Shown here: piece by piece, positions 35,574 to 44,704 of the stretch
Layout of the letters: every line of letters starts with the position of its first letter
How positions within the stretch are numbered: position 1 is the first letter of the stretch
The notes under the pieces: generated by a model
Told to the model about the DNA's origin: nothing
The model's database searches: none
What the model saw: the letters and a program-made list of their open reading frames with translations, nothing else
Assembly: GCF_023238625.1 (NCBI RefSeq)
Contig: NZ_CP096670.1
Span: 919,501 to 983,500 of the forward strand
From: Agarivorans sp. TSD2052
GTDB taxonomy: Bacteria; Pseudomonadota; Gammaproteobacteria; Enterobacterales; Celerinatantimonadaceae
Direction: 5' to 3'
Length of the DNA: 64,000 nt
Made by a program: the position numbers and the translations under genes

Positions 35574-36812
35574 TTAACGTTTTCGACTTTTTGCTGAGCT
35601 GCCTAATGCTCGTTGCCGAGCTTTTCTTTTTTGTGCTGAGCGTGAATTTTTTTTGTTAACCGGTGGCGCTTTGGTTAAATCAGGCTCAAAACCTTCCAAC
35701 CATTGCTGGGGAAGTCGACGATCTAATAATATCTCTAGCTCTGTTAATAGGTGTTCGTCATCGACACTGAGCAAAGTGATGGCGATACCCGCTTTCCCTG
35801 CACGACCGGTTCGGCCAATACGGTGAATGTAATCTTCAGCTTTAAAGGGCAATTCAACGTTGACCACATATTTTAGTTCTTCAATATCTAAACCTCGCGC
35901 GGCTACATCTGTTGCTACTAAGGCTTGTATCTCTCCTTGCTTAAATGCTGCTAGTACTTGCTCACGGGCTGCTTGAGATAAATCGCCATGAAAAGCGGCA
36001 GCTTCAATATTTTTTGCTGCTAGCTTGGTGATTAGCTCGTCGGCAGCTTGTTTACTACGGCTGAAAATCAGTACTTGTTGCCATGCTTGTTGAATCATAA
36101 GGTGGCTGAGTAAGGCTGCTTTTTGTTGCTTGTCGACCGCGTATACACGCTCTTCAATTTTTGTCGCGATAGTGTTCGCTTTGGCAATCTCTAATAATTT
36201 TGGCTTGCTTAGCAAGGGCTTGGCAAAGCGGAAAATACTGTCATCTAAGGTCGCTGAGAACATCAAGGTTTGGCGAACCTTTGGCACGAAGCTAAGCAAG
36301 GCTTTTAGTTCATCTTTGAAGCCCATATCTAGCATGCGATCAGCTTCATCAAATACTAAATATTGCAGCGAGCTGAGTGATAGTGAACCTCGCCTTAAGT
36401 GATCTAATAATCTGCCTGGTGTTGCGATGACGACTGCCACCCCTGCTGCGAGTTGCTGTTGTTGCTGCTGAATGCTGGCACCGCCATAAATGGTTATCGA
36501 TGTAAGATCGCAGCCATGTGCGTATTTTTGCACGCTAGCTTGAACTTGTTGGGCTAATTCTCGGGTTGGCGTTAATACTAGCGCTCGAATACCGCTGATC
36601 GTGCCTGCTTGTCCATGTTGGCTTAACTGGTGGATCAAAGGCAAAGTAAACGCGGCAGTCTTACCGGTACCCGTTTGAGCTACTGCTAAGACATCATGCC
36701 CAGCTAAAATTTCAGGAATCGCACGTTGTTGAACTGGCGTGCTGTGTTGATAACCCGCATGTTTTAGATTGCTGAGTATTTGAGGGTGTAAGCCTAAGGC
36801 GCTAAATGACAT
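35574..36812 (-). CDS. rhlE: DEAD-box ATP-dependent RNA helicase, RhlE-like
   Basis: A 412-residue two-domain helicase. Motifs in order: Q motif (FSALGLHPQIL and TPVQQRAIP), I AQTGTGKTAA, Ia PTRELAQQ, Ib TPGRLLD, II DEADRMLDMGF, III SAT, then IV, V ARGLDIEE and VI HRIGRTGRAG, followed by a short basic tail (KKNSRSAQKRKARQRA). It unwinds RNA duplexes in ribosome assembly or RNA decay. RhlE is the best match by size and tail; other DEAD-box subfamilies are possible. Confidence 0.9.
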   Translation of the reverse strand: MSFSALGLHPQILSNLKHAGYQHSTPVQQRAIPEILAGHDVLAVAQTGTGKTAAFTLPLIHQLSQHGQAGTISGIRALVLTPTRELAQQVQASVQKYAHGCDLTSITIYGGASIQQQQQQLAAGVAVVIATPGRLLDHLRRGSLSLSSLQYLVFDEADRMLDMGFKDELKALLSFVPKVRQTLMFSATLDDSIFRFAKPLLSKPKLLEIAKANTIATKIEERVYAVDKQQKAALLSHLMIQQAWQQVLIFSRSKQAADELITKLAAKNIEAAAFHGDLSQAAREQVLAAFKQGEIQALVATDVAARGLDIEELKYVVNVELPFKAEDYIHRIGRTGRAGKAGIAITLLSVDDEHLLTELEILLDRRLPQQWLEGFEPDLTKAPPVNKKNSRSAQKRKARQRALGSSAKSRKR

Positions 36813-37068
36813 GTTCTACAGTGTTTATGGCTGAATATTGGCGCTGGCTAGTATAGCTGAAATGTGAAGTTTGTTGGAAGCCACGCAGTTTTATCCTGTT
36901 TTTTTTCGCCTGATGGTGGCGTTTAGACAACACTGAGATGCGTGTTGATAGGCGGTTTCCACATCTTACAGTCTCTGACCCTAGCAAAAGTGAGAGCTAT
37001 CACGTTGTATTGTATTATTGTATTTTTTATAATCTGCTAGAGACAAACGGACTTAGGCTAAAAGTATA

Positions 37069-38928
37069 ATGACAACAACAATGTACCCAAAGGTATTGGC
37101 TTTCCTTATCACTGCGAGTTTATTTGGATGTGGAGGCGGTGGTTCAGATTCATCTTACGACCCGATATGTAATCAAGACTGTGCAGGCCCCGTAGATCCC
37201 ATAGACCCTATTGACCCGGTCGATCCCGTGTACCCAGAAGATAGCATCCCTTATTCGCTGGAGCGTTATCAAGGGGTTATAGATGCCTCTTCCTTACAGG
37301 TATCCGATCCTGAAGGCTCAGCAGGTAATAAAGTTACCATCAGCGAATTAGATGAATACCACGATGAGTATTTTTACATAGATGGAGAAAGCGGCGACCT
37401 CACTTTTACCATGCAAGGTTATAGCAACCGTTCTGAATTACGCATTCTCAACAACTTTTCAAGTGCCAGTGAGCAATACCAACAACGCTTGGTGGCTAGC
37501 GTATTACCCATTGAACCCGAAAAATCGGTGGCCGCTAGTACTGCGTCTAAAGATGCTTTCACCCTGCTACAAGTTCACAATAAAGGCACTGTGATTAGTG
37601 GTGGTACTGATGGCATCATTTCCCACCCCTTATTACGCGTAGTGTGGGAACAATCGCGCAGCGTAGATGGTACTGATTACTCAAGTCATTACTGGGCGGT
37701 AGTTAAAACTAATGCTTACGAGTGTGGAGAGGGCAATGAAGATAGCTATTATGGTAAGGATGAATGTGACAATTCTTATCGTTACTTCCCATTGACCCAC
37801 TATACGGCGGACGCAGCTACTCACTTTGAGATTATTGTTGGTAATAGCGCCTTGGTACTTAAGGTGAACGGTGAAACCAAGCTTAACTACGATATTAGCT
37901 ATTGGGATGCGCTGCTCAGTTACTTTAAGGCGGGTGTGTATAACCAATTTTACGATGGGGGGAGTGAAGTACAATTTGCTACGCTGCAATACTATGAAAA
38001 TGAATTTATTGATGAACTTGAGACAAGCTCATGGGATATCGATAGTTGGAAAATCACGATTCCCGCCAGTAAAGATACTTGGTATGGCGAGGGGGGGAGT
38101 AGCGCTGCTGAACTAGAGCCTGAGCATTGTGATTCATCTAAGGATGTTCTGAATAATGATTCCAATATATATCATGACCTCGCCGAGCTTGCTTACTTCA
38201 ATGTCATTGATGGGCGGATGCATTTTAGAGCCAATATGGCTTATGGCACGACAACAGCAAATACCAACTATATTCGCTCGGAGCTACGTGAGTTATTTAA
38301 TGCTCAAAGCGTAGGCTCGTGTAGTACCAGTTCTAATGCCACAAGTTGGTCAATTGTTGACAGTGACACGAATAGCAAAACGCACCGTCTCAGCGCTACT
38401 TTGCGTATTGACGATTACCCGACGATTGACGGTCAAAAGCCCAAAGTCGTGGTTGGGCAGGTGCACGGCTGGGAAGTGAAACAGGCATTGGTTAAGTTGC
38501 TTTGGGAAGGCAGTGATACGCCAGTTAGGGTGATCTTGAATCAAGACTTCTACAAAAACAATGAGAAGTGTGGTTCAGAAGAAGATGTCATTGCAGATCC
38601 AAACTGTGATGAATGGTCATTTAGTGTCGACATGGGCACTTATCAAGCGGAGCAAGAGTGGTCATACGTGATTCAAGTTGATGAAGCGGGGATTAGTCTA
38701 GCAACAGAATATGCCGATGGTTCAAATAAAGTGTCTCGCACCTTGCCTTGGGGTGAAGTGTATTCAGATACCAACGACGGCAGTGTTGTGATCAGTGAAC
38801 AATGGACCGACCCTGACGTCGCTTATTATTTTAAGGCGGGTATTTACCCTCAGTTCACTGCCGACGAAGATTATGATGGACAGATATTTGACCTTAGTTT
38901 TAGCCAACTAAGCATCAGCCACAATTAA
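37069..38928 (+). CDS. Lipoprotein with two PL7 alginate-lyase-type domains
   Basis: A 619-residue lipoprotein: signal peptide with lipobox LFGC (Cys21), a Gly/Ser and Pro-Asp repeat linker (about 40-57), then two PL7-type jelly-roll domains. Each has the three PL7 active-site blocks: R121-S-E-L-R, QVH at 168-170 and YFKAGVYNQ at 285-293; then R403-S-E-L-R, QVH at 464-466 and YFKAGIYPQ at 587-595. PL7 enzymes cleave alginate by beta-elimination. Both copies keep the catalytic blocks, so both may be active. It is probably anchored in the outer membrane. A small secreted CBM-like gene follows. Confidence 0.88.
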   Translation: MTTTMYPKVLAFLITASLFGCGGGGSDSSYDPICNQDCAGPVDPIDPIDPVDPVYPEDSIPYSLERYQGVIDASSLQVSDPEGSAGNKVTISELDEYHDEYFYIDGESGDLTFTMQGYSNRSELRILNNFSSASEQYQQRLVASVLPIEPEKSVAASTASKDAFTLLQVHNKGTVISGGTDGIISHPLLRVVWEQSRSVDGTDYSSHYWAVVKTNAYECGEGNEDSYYGKDECDNSYRYFPLTHYTADAATHFEIIVGNSALVLKVNGETKLNYDISYWDALLSYFKAGVYNQFYDGGSEVQFATLQYYENEFIDELETSSWDIDSWKITIPASKDTWYGEGGSSAAELEPEHCDSSKDVLNNDSNIYHDLAELAYFNVIDGRMHFRANMAYGTTTANTNYIRSELRELFNAQSVGSCSTSSNATSWSIVDSDTNSKTHRLSATLRIDDYPTIDGQKPKVVVGQVHGWEVKQALVKLLWEGSDTPVRVILNQDFYKNNEKCGSEEDVIADPNCDEWSFSVDMGTYQAEQEWSYVIQVDEAGISLATEYADGSNKVSRTLPWGEVYSDTNDGSVVISEQWTDPDVAYYFKAGIYPQFTADEDYDGQIFDLSFSQLSISHN

Positions 38929-39319
38929 GGATTTATTGCCTTAAGGCTGAGTGGATTAGCAACGCGACAATGATCATTGTTGCGTTGTCTGTGCATCGAC
39001 TAACTATTCATATCGTGTTTCTTTGTATCACCTTCTTACTTATCTTGTTGATCTTCATCACATAAATTGTGGTTTACTTCGCTTTGTTCAGAGTGTCATT
39101 GTGATCCTATGATATAAGTACTTTTATAATATAATAAGCTCTTTGGCTGTCTGTTATCGACGTACAAGCAGCCCTGAAAAGAGTAAAGCTTACCGACAGT
39201 TTCGATGGTATATAGCGGGGATTCTAGTTAGCGCTATGTCGTTTTGGTTGTTTGTTGGAAGCTGTAAAGCAAGCGGTAGCGGCGGATTGATTATTCGTTT
39301 AATGATAAGGATATTAAAA
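38929..39319. other. intergenic region downstream of the PL7 gene
   Basis: A 14-bp near-perfect inverted repeat at 38960-38987 (CAACGCGACAATGA / TCATTGTTGCGTTG, one G-T wobble) is the probable terminator. The rest should hold the promoter of the next gene; an open frame upstream of 39320 is not supported as coding. Confidence 0.5.
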
Positions 39320-39820
39320 ATGCTGAAAGTTTTTTTAGCGATAATTTGCGGTATATCTATATCGGCTGTTAGTTATAGTGCCCAAGCTAAAAGCGTTAAG
39401 GTGATTAATCCAGATTTTGAGCAAGGGTGGTATGGATGGAGACATTCCGGTGAATCAGCGATCTCTGATAAAGGTAGAGATGATGAATCATCGGCAAAAA
39501 TCACTGATATTAATGGCCGTATAGAACAAGACATAACGGTACAGCCAAATACCGACTATACCTTAACCTTGTTTATGAAAGGGTCTGGAAAAGTCGGCGT
39601 GACAACGGTGGGGAAAATTGGCGAAAACGAAAAAGTGGTCAATAAATTTCAGACCTTAAAGTTGTTAACTTACACAGAAGATGATTATCACCCTGAATGG
39701 GAAAGTATTAGTGTAGATTTTAACAGTGGTGAGAGTGACAAGGTGACCATTTTCGCTATTCACAGAAAAGGTGGCGTAGGACGTTTTGATCGCTTTAGAA
39801 TTAAACCCATGAATAAGTAA
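39320..39820 (+). CDS. Small secreted carbohydrate-binding-module-like protein
   Basis: A 166-residue protein with a clear signal peptide (MLKVFLAIICGISISAVSYS, cleavage after AQA). The mature part is one beta-sandwich with the pattern of carbohydrate-binding modules: VINPDFEQGWYGWRHSG, DINGRIEQDITVQPNTDYTL, and a closing GRFDRFRIKP strand. It has no catalytic domain. Being next to the PL7 gene, it may bind alginate. The start is the ATG at 39320 with AAGGA upstream; the frame extends further upstream without a ribosome site. Confidence 0.7.
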   Translation: MLKVFLAIICGISISAVSYSAQAKSVKVINPDFEQGWYGWRHSGESAISDKGRDDESSAKITDINGRIEQDITVQPNTDYTLTLFMKGSGKVGVTTVGKIGENEKVVNKFQTLKLLTYTEDDYHPEWESISVDFNSGESDKVTIFAIHRKGGVGRFDRFRIKPMNK

Positions 39821-39857
39821 CTATATGGCTAGCTTGTAGGGGGGTTTAGATTGGTAC

Positions 39858-40133
39858 TTAGTGACGTTTACGGTTGCCGATATTAATTGGCGTTGGTGTC
39901 GGTTTCCAAACATTTCGCAGCCGCTGTAACATGAAATCTGGGATGCTTTTCGAGCATTCTAGATTTATTTGCCTGCCTCGCCGCATACCGTAAATTTTTC
40001 CTGTGATGGCTTGGCCACTGCGTTGTACATCTTTTATTTCTTGAATAAAATACTCAGGCACACGGCCCTTTTTTACCTCAACATTGCGACCTTCAACTTT
40101 TATTACAAACTCTGCGGTAATCGCTTTTAACAT
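39858..40133 (-). CDS. DUF3634-like small protein
   Basis: A 91-residue basic protein. The pattern KVEGRNVEVKKGRVPEYFIQ, then ITGKIYGMRRGRQINLECSK and MLQRLRNVW is that of DUF3634 proteins. Unlike many family members, the N-terminus lacks a clear transmembrane helix. GAGAAGG precedes the ATG. Function unknown. Confidence 0.65.
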   Translation of the reverse strand: MLKAITAEFVIKVEGRNVEVKKGRVPEYFIQEIKDVQRSGQAITGKIYGMRRGRQINLECSKSIPDFMLQRLRNVWKPTPTPINIGNRKRH

Positions 40134-40377
40134 CTATACCTTCTCGGTCGGGTGACCGCGCTGTTGCTTTTATTAAGTCATCTTACAACAAATTTTTGCT
40201 TATCTCAGCCATCCTAAAGCGACTAATTGGCTTTAAAGTACTAAGTGAGATCTTGCTTACAAATCGTTTGAAGGCTGAATAATGGGTATATACTTGAAAT
40301 CACAAGCTGGAACAGACATCTTGGACTTTCTTCGATATAAAAATCAGTTAAACAAACACTTAGCTTAGGACATCATT

Positions 40378-41298
40378 ATCAAACTACTCAGTTTAAATTT
40401 GCTTAACTATCTAGCGCCTCCTTTTGCGGCCTATGAGTTTGACAATATTTTAGATGCTCATCAGTGGCAACAAAAACAAGACTGGTTAGCCCGTATGGTT
40501 AATCAAGCCCAGCCTGACGTAATGGCGTTTCAAGAGGTTTTTAGTGCTGACGCTTTAGCTGCGCAGTGTAAATCATTAGGTTATCCCCACTTCTTGGCGA
40601 GCAGCAGTCAGCTAGATGAAGATAGTTATGTTTACCACAAACCCGGTCAGGCTTTGGCTAGCAAGTATCCATTGCGTACTGCCTCTTTGTTCAATGCCAC
40701 AATGGCTGATGAGTTTAGCCGCGCGCCACTTATCGCCAAGGTTAAACTACCCGGTTTCGCTTGGGTGCGGATTTATGTGGTTCACCTCAAGTCTAAGCGG
40801 CCTATCTTAGATGAGTCTATTGTTGGTCAGCCTTCCGATATTGATGAATATTTGGGCCGTTGGCAGTCTGATAATTTGCGTACCCATGAAATAGCGTTGT
40901 TGATGAAAGATATTCTGAGTTGTCGGCGTAGCCAATTGGAGCCGGTGATAATAGCGGGAGATTTTAACGATGACGTATCTCAAGGTGCTTTAGCGCATAT
41001 CTTTGATGTGCCTCAGCCGCATCATTCAGAGATAGAAAGTTGTTGGCGGATCCACGATGCTTATATCTTAAGTAAACAACAATCGCCCCGCGCTGCCACG
41101 CATTATTGGGGCGGGCAGGGCAATATTCTCGACTACATCTTACTGTCTGGAGAGTTTTCTGACGATTATGAGCAGCAGATGGCAGAAGTAGTTAACTATC
41201 AGTGCTTTGATAGGCACCTCACCCATGCCGACTATGCAATTGATAGCCAAGCCAGTGATCACGCAGCGGTAATGGTAGAACTGCGAGTCAGAGACTAA
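40378..41298 (+). CDS. Endonuclease/exonuclease/phosphatase-family hydrolase with a probable AUC start
   Basis: A 306-residue EEP-fold enzyme. Metal and catalytic motifs are intact: N7 in KLLSLNLLNY, QE in MAFQEVF, HLKS in VYVVHLKSKR, GDFND, LDYILL and the terminal SDHAAV. The first strand with the metal-site Asn lies upstream of the first standard start codon (TTG at 40399). In frame before it are only ATC, ATT and ATC codons (40372-40380) and then a stop. AGGA at 40367-40370 sits 7 bases from the ATC at 40378, so an AUC start is likely. It is a phosphodiesterase or nuclease of unknown substrate, convergent with the ABC1 kinase gene. Confidence 0.75.
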   Translation: MKLLSLNLLNYLAPPFAAYEFDNILDAHQWQQKQDWLARMVNQAQPDVMAFQEVFSADALAAQCKSLGYPHFLASSSQLDEDSYVYHKPGQALASKYPLRTASLFNATMADEFSRAPLIAKVKLPGFAWVRIYVVHLKSKRPILDESIVGQPSDIDEYLGRWQSDNLRTHEIALLMKDILSCRRSQLEPVIIAGDFNDDVSQGALAHIFDVPQPHHSEIESCWRIHDAYILSKQQSPRAATHYWGGQGNILDYILLSGEFSDDYEQQMAEVVNYQCFDRHLTHADYAIDSQASDHAAVMVELRVRD

Positions 41299-41305
41299 GT
41301 GACCA

Positions 41306-42640
41306 TTATTGCTGATGGGTTAACAGGTAGGGCGCAAAAAGTTGCTTTAGATTCACCGAAGCCCCTAATTTTGTAGCGAGTAAATACATGCCGCCAATTT
41401 TTCGATGAATCAGTAAGATATCAATGGCTGGGGTGTTCCAATAATCTTCTTCATAACTTAAGCGTAAGCTGGCCTCTCGCATTTGCTTGGCTAGCGGCGA
41501 ACTAGCAAACGGGTATGGCCCATCGAATTGTAGCGGGCTAATGACCAGTTTTAATAGCGTCGCTAAAGTCTCTAGCTGCCTATCGGTGCTTGTCTCATCA
41601 ATAAAGCCTAGTTGCATAAGTGCTTCAGTATTTAAACTAAAATTACTGTCTAGCGCAGAGCTAATCAGTTTTTGATAGTTTGCTGATATTTGGGGAGCAA
41701 TCTCTCTGGTGGCGCCAAAGTCCAATAACACGATTTTTTCAGAAGCACTGCAGTAAAGGTAATTTGCAAAATTGGGGTCAGTTTGCATAAGGCCAAATTC
41801 AAACAACTCCATCATCAATAGTTTAAATAAGGAGTGCATAACACGATTTTTTAGTGTCTGTGGCGCGTTGCTAAGCTGATCGATAGCCACCCCATCTACA
41901 TGGCTCATACTCAGAATATTGCTGGTGGTGAGTGATGGGTAAAGCTTAGGTATCGCGAATTCGGGGTGCTGCTCAAGTTGGGCGGTGTATTGCAGTAGAA
42001 ACTGGGATTCTTTGAGGTAATCGGCTTCGTTATGTAACTGGATTTTTGCTGCTTGGAGGATCTCTTGGTAAGCAAACTGTTTTGGCAGCAAGCCGCTGAG
42101 GTTAAGTAGGCTGATCACATTGTCGACATCGCTATCGATGCTACCTTTAACTCCCGGATATTGCACTTTTATGGCTAAACGTTGTTGTGAGTCTAAGTAA
42201 GCACTATGTACTTGACCAATAGAAGCCGCAGCGATAGGCGTTAAAGAAAACTGTTTGAACTGTTGTTGCCAGTTATCCCCCCATTCAGCTAACAATACTT
42301 GGCTCAATTGACCGATAGGCATAGGGTCGGCTTCGGCCCGAAGTCTGGCTAACAACTCACTGAGTTCTTTAGGGAGCATTTCCCCGGTATCCATCGACAT
42401 GAGTTGACCGACCTTCATGGCTGCACCACGAAGTTTAGCTAACTGGTCGGCCACTCTTTTTACATTACTGGGAGTGAGCAACATTTGATTGATTTTTGGA
42501 CGCTTTCCTGCTGCTAGCTGTGACGCTCCTTCCGCCAGCATACCGCCGGCGACTCGAGATGCCAACGAGCCTAAGCTGGTTAAACGAGCCAAGCGGCCGC
42601 TAGGTACTTTAGATGGCTTGCTTTTGTTATCGCGATTGAT
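41306..42640 (-). CDS. ABC1/UbiB-family atypical kinase with a probable AUU or AUC start
   Basis: A 445-residue protein of the AarF/UbiB/COQ8 family. The hallmark KxGQ motif is AAMKVGQLMS, followed by AAASIGQVH, the ATP-site lysine in IKVQYPG, and metal-site motifs QTDPNFANY and LDFGATR. Relatives support ubiquinone synthesis or act as lipid-linked ATPases. The conserved N-terminal block KPSKVPSGRLARL begins before the first standard start (TTG at 42592). A perfect AAGGAGG at 42649-42655 is followed only by ATT then ATC codons at 42643-42638, so translation probably starts there. The coordinate given uses the ATC. Confidence 0.8.
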   Translation of the reverse strand: MNRDNKSKPSKVPSGRLARLTSLGSLASRVAGGMLAEGASQLAAGKRPKINQMLLTPSNVKRVADQLAKLRGAAMKVGQLMSMDTGEMLPKELSELLARLRAEADPMPIGQLSQVLLAEWGDNWQQQFKQFSLTPIAAASIGQVHSAYLDSQQRLAIKVQYPGVKGSIDSDVDNVISLLNLSGLLPKQFAYQEILQAAKIQLHNEADYLKESQFLLQYTAQLEQHPEFAIPKLYPSLTTSNILSMSHVDGVAIDQLSNAPQTLKNRVMHSLFKLLMMELFEFGLMQTDPNFANYLYCSASEKIVLLDFGATREIAPQISANYQKLISSALDSNFSLNTEALMQLGFIDETSTDRQLETLATLLKLVISPLQFDGPYPFASSPLAKQMREASLRLSYEEDYWNTPAIDILLIHRKIGGMYLLATKLGASVNLKQLFAPYLLTHQQ

Positions 42641-42895
42641 AATTGGAGCCTCCTTGTTGGCACCGGGTGAATCAAGTTAGTAGACACTTATCATTACGCT
42701 TACAGCGGTGGTTTCGATCTCCTCCTCAGCGACATTCGCGTTGCTACACCGTATAACAAAGGCAATTCGCTCAAGGACTTAATAGTTATAAAATCAAATA
42801 AATCATTATGTTAAATGCTTACCATGAAGTTGGTGTGATGTTTGCTGCCAAGGGTTTATTAAGCACTTAGTTTGCAAAATGCAAGGGAGCATATA

Positions 42896-43552
42896 ATGAC
42901 GTTACTATTAAGGTTAGTTTGCCTATTTCCATTGTTCGCCAATGCCGGAATCATTAGCAATGGTAGTTTTGAAGATAATAATGTGCGAACCGGTTCATGG
43001 AATTTTTTTGCCAGTGAACAAGTCACGGGGTGGCAGGGACATAACATTGAAATATGGGACAGTTTATTTGGTATTGCGGCCACCGATGGTGAACAGTTTA
43101 TCGAGCTAAACGCCCATTGTTTAGGTAAGGGGCCAAGGGCATGCCAAGCGGGAAACTATTCAATTTTTCAAGACTTCGCCACTGCAGCGGGTCAGCAATA
43201 TCGCTTTGGTTTTGACTATCGAGCTCGCGCCAATTTAAACGAATCTTTCGAGGTCAGTATTGTGGATGGCCAAGGCAAAAGCCTAGTATCAAGGGTGCTT
43301 AACGATCATAACAAAAATGACTGGTTGGCATTCAGCGCAACGTTTGTAGCAAGGGATAACACCAGTAGAATTAGTTTTACATCATTAACCCCAGGATCAA
43401 CCGGTAACCTGATTGATCACGTCTATGTCGGCGAGGCACCTCAGCTAGCTGCGTTTGCGGTACAAAATGCAAGCGTCAATGAACCAACAAGCTTTGGTTT
43501 GTTACTATTGGCTTGGTTAGCTATCGTGTTTGTAAAGCGCCAACGCGCGTAA
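42896..43552 (+). CDS. PEP-CTERM-like exported protein
   Basis: A 218-residue protein with a short signal peptide (about 1-16, FANA) and a beta-sandwich resembling DUF642/CBM-type domains (NGSFEDNNVRTGSWNFF, VTGWQGHNIEIWDS, NYSIFQDFATAAGQQYRFGF, LIDHVYVG). The C-terminus is a sorting signal: N-E-P-T-S, a hydrophobic helix (FGLLLLAWLAIVFV) and a basic tail (KRQRA). This is a PEP-CTERM-type tag with NEP in place of PEP. Such proteins are processed by an exosortase encoded elsewhere and go to the surface or biofilm matrix. The ATG has AGGGAG upstream. Confidence 0.75.
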   Translation: MTLLLRLVCLFPLFANAGIISNGSFEDNNVRTGSWNFFASEQVTGWQGHNIEIWDSLFGIAATDGEQFIELNAHCLGKGPRACQAGNYSIFQDFATAAGQQYRFGFDYRARANLNESFEVSIVDGQGKSLVSRVLNDHNKNDWLAFSATFVARDNTSRISFTSLTPGSTGNLIDHVYVGEAPQLAAFAVQNASVNEPTSFGLLLLAWLAIVFVKRQRA

Positions 43553-43566
43553 ACGCACGTTGGTTT
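43540..43566. terminator. Candidate terminator over the stop codon
   Basis: A stem CCAACG-x-GCG / CGC-x-CGTTGG with one mismatch and loop TAAA, followed by TTTT, lies between the convergent PEP-CTERM and CheX-REC genes. Confidence 0.45.
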
Positions 43567-43579
43567 TATGATTGCCGTG

Positions 43580-44533
43580 TTATTTCTTTAAGTAGGCTTG
43601 TAATATTTGGCCACCGGTTTCGGCATTTAAAGGTTTAAAGATAAAACCTTGCACGCCAAGCTCCTGACACTGATCTACCACGGTGGAATCGGTCACCGAT
43701 GAGAGCATAACAATGGGAGTATGCTGGTTAAGCTTACGCATCTCTGCTAATGCCTTGTCTCCATTGAGCCTGTTCATGACTACATCCATAAAGACAAAGT
43801 CAGGCTGTTCGCAGCTTAATTTTTCAAGCGCAATGTCACCGTCTTCTGCTTCAATCACATTGTTATAGCCTAAACCAGCCAGCAGCTTGATCATGGCCTT
43901 ACGAATAATAGGGCTATCATCTACTGTCATAATGAGCGCATCCTTTGCTAAAGGGGAGCCTTCTATAGGTGGAGGAATAATGCAGGCTTCGCTATTGGTG
44001 ATTGCGTCTTGATAAACATCGGCGGTATTGAGTTCACGAACTAACAAATTGAAGTAGTAACGTCCTACGCCTTCAACGTGCACAGGCACGGTGACAATTT
44101 GTTGTACGCCCTGTAGGTAGCGGCTCATATCGTTGAGATCTAATGCCACATGTGGGCTGGCGAATTCAAAACCTAAATTGTGTTGTTGTAGCTGATGAGT
44201 TGCTCTACCTACAATGGTATTTCCCCATTCTTCTAGGGCGGCAATTAACTCGTCGTTTAACGAGTCACTGATACTGCTTTCACCCACTAAGGACTGCTGT
44301 ACCGCTTGACCGATAGCGATGGCGGTTTCTTGGTAGTGATGCATCAATACCACACCATCTAGCTGGCCATGCATGTCAGAACAAACAGCGTAACCTTTGA
44401 ATCGAAAATCCTCGACTTTATCGACAAATGGCTCATCTGCGCGACCTTCTAAGCCCGTCATTGTTTTAAGACTCTGTAACGATTCTTGGATGAACGGGTG
44501 AAGAATAATCTTGTGAATGGTTTCTACTGTCAT
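43580..44533 (-). CDS. CheX-like phosphatase domain fused to a response-regulator receiver
   Basis: A 317-residue two-domain protein. Residues 1-175 match CheC/CheX/FliY-type phosphatases, with the motif E102-x-x-N105 and a Pro at 127, the spacing expected of the active site (E-x2-N-x22-P). Residues 198-317 are a receiver domain with D205, D206, phospho-acceptor D250 (FVFMDVVMN), S278/S279 and K300. CheX proteins remove phosphate from CheY-like receivers, so this fusion could dephosphorylate itself or partners. No histidine kinase is adjacent. Motif positions are seen; the self-regulating role is inferred. Confidence 0.8.
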   Translation of the reverse strand: MTVETIHKIILHPFIQESLQSLKTMTGLEGRADEPFVDKVEDFRFKGYAVCSDMHGQLDGVVLMHHYQETAIAIGQAVQQSLVGESSISDSLNDELIAALEEWGNTIVGRATHQLQQHNLGFEFASPHVALDLNDMSRYLQGVQQIVTVPVHVEGVGRYYFNLLVRELNTADVYQDAITNSEACIIPPPIEGSPLAKDALIMTVDDSPIIRKAMIKLLAGLGYNNVIEAEDGDIALEKLSCEQPDFVFMDVVMNRLNGDKALAEMRKLNQHTPIVMLSSVTDSTVVDQCQELGVQGFIFKPLNAETGGQILQAYLKK

Positions 44534-44567
44534 AATTTTCCTTTTAAATAGTGTCGAGGTGAACCAT

Positions 44568-44589
44568 CATTGCTTTTCCAAAAGCAATG
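44568..44589. repeat. Perfect inverted repeat upstream of the CheX-REC gene
   Basis: CATTGCTTTT cc AAAAGCAATG, a 10-bp arm with a 2-base spacer, 35 bases before the minus-strand start codon. It could be an operator or a leader hairpin. Confidence 0.5.
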
Positions 44590-44704
44590 GTATTATCCAC
44601 AAAGCGTTCACCACTTTATGGAAGAAGCATTAACGATACAACCATACTGAGCAAATGTGCGATCTTGAACCGAAAATCACGATTAACCAAACTAAGGAAA
44701 GTGT

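Noticed and set aside
37069-38928. The sulfatase or PL7 gene as part of the AAGCGCTT regulon
   Set aside because: No such palindrome is found upstream of either gene.
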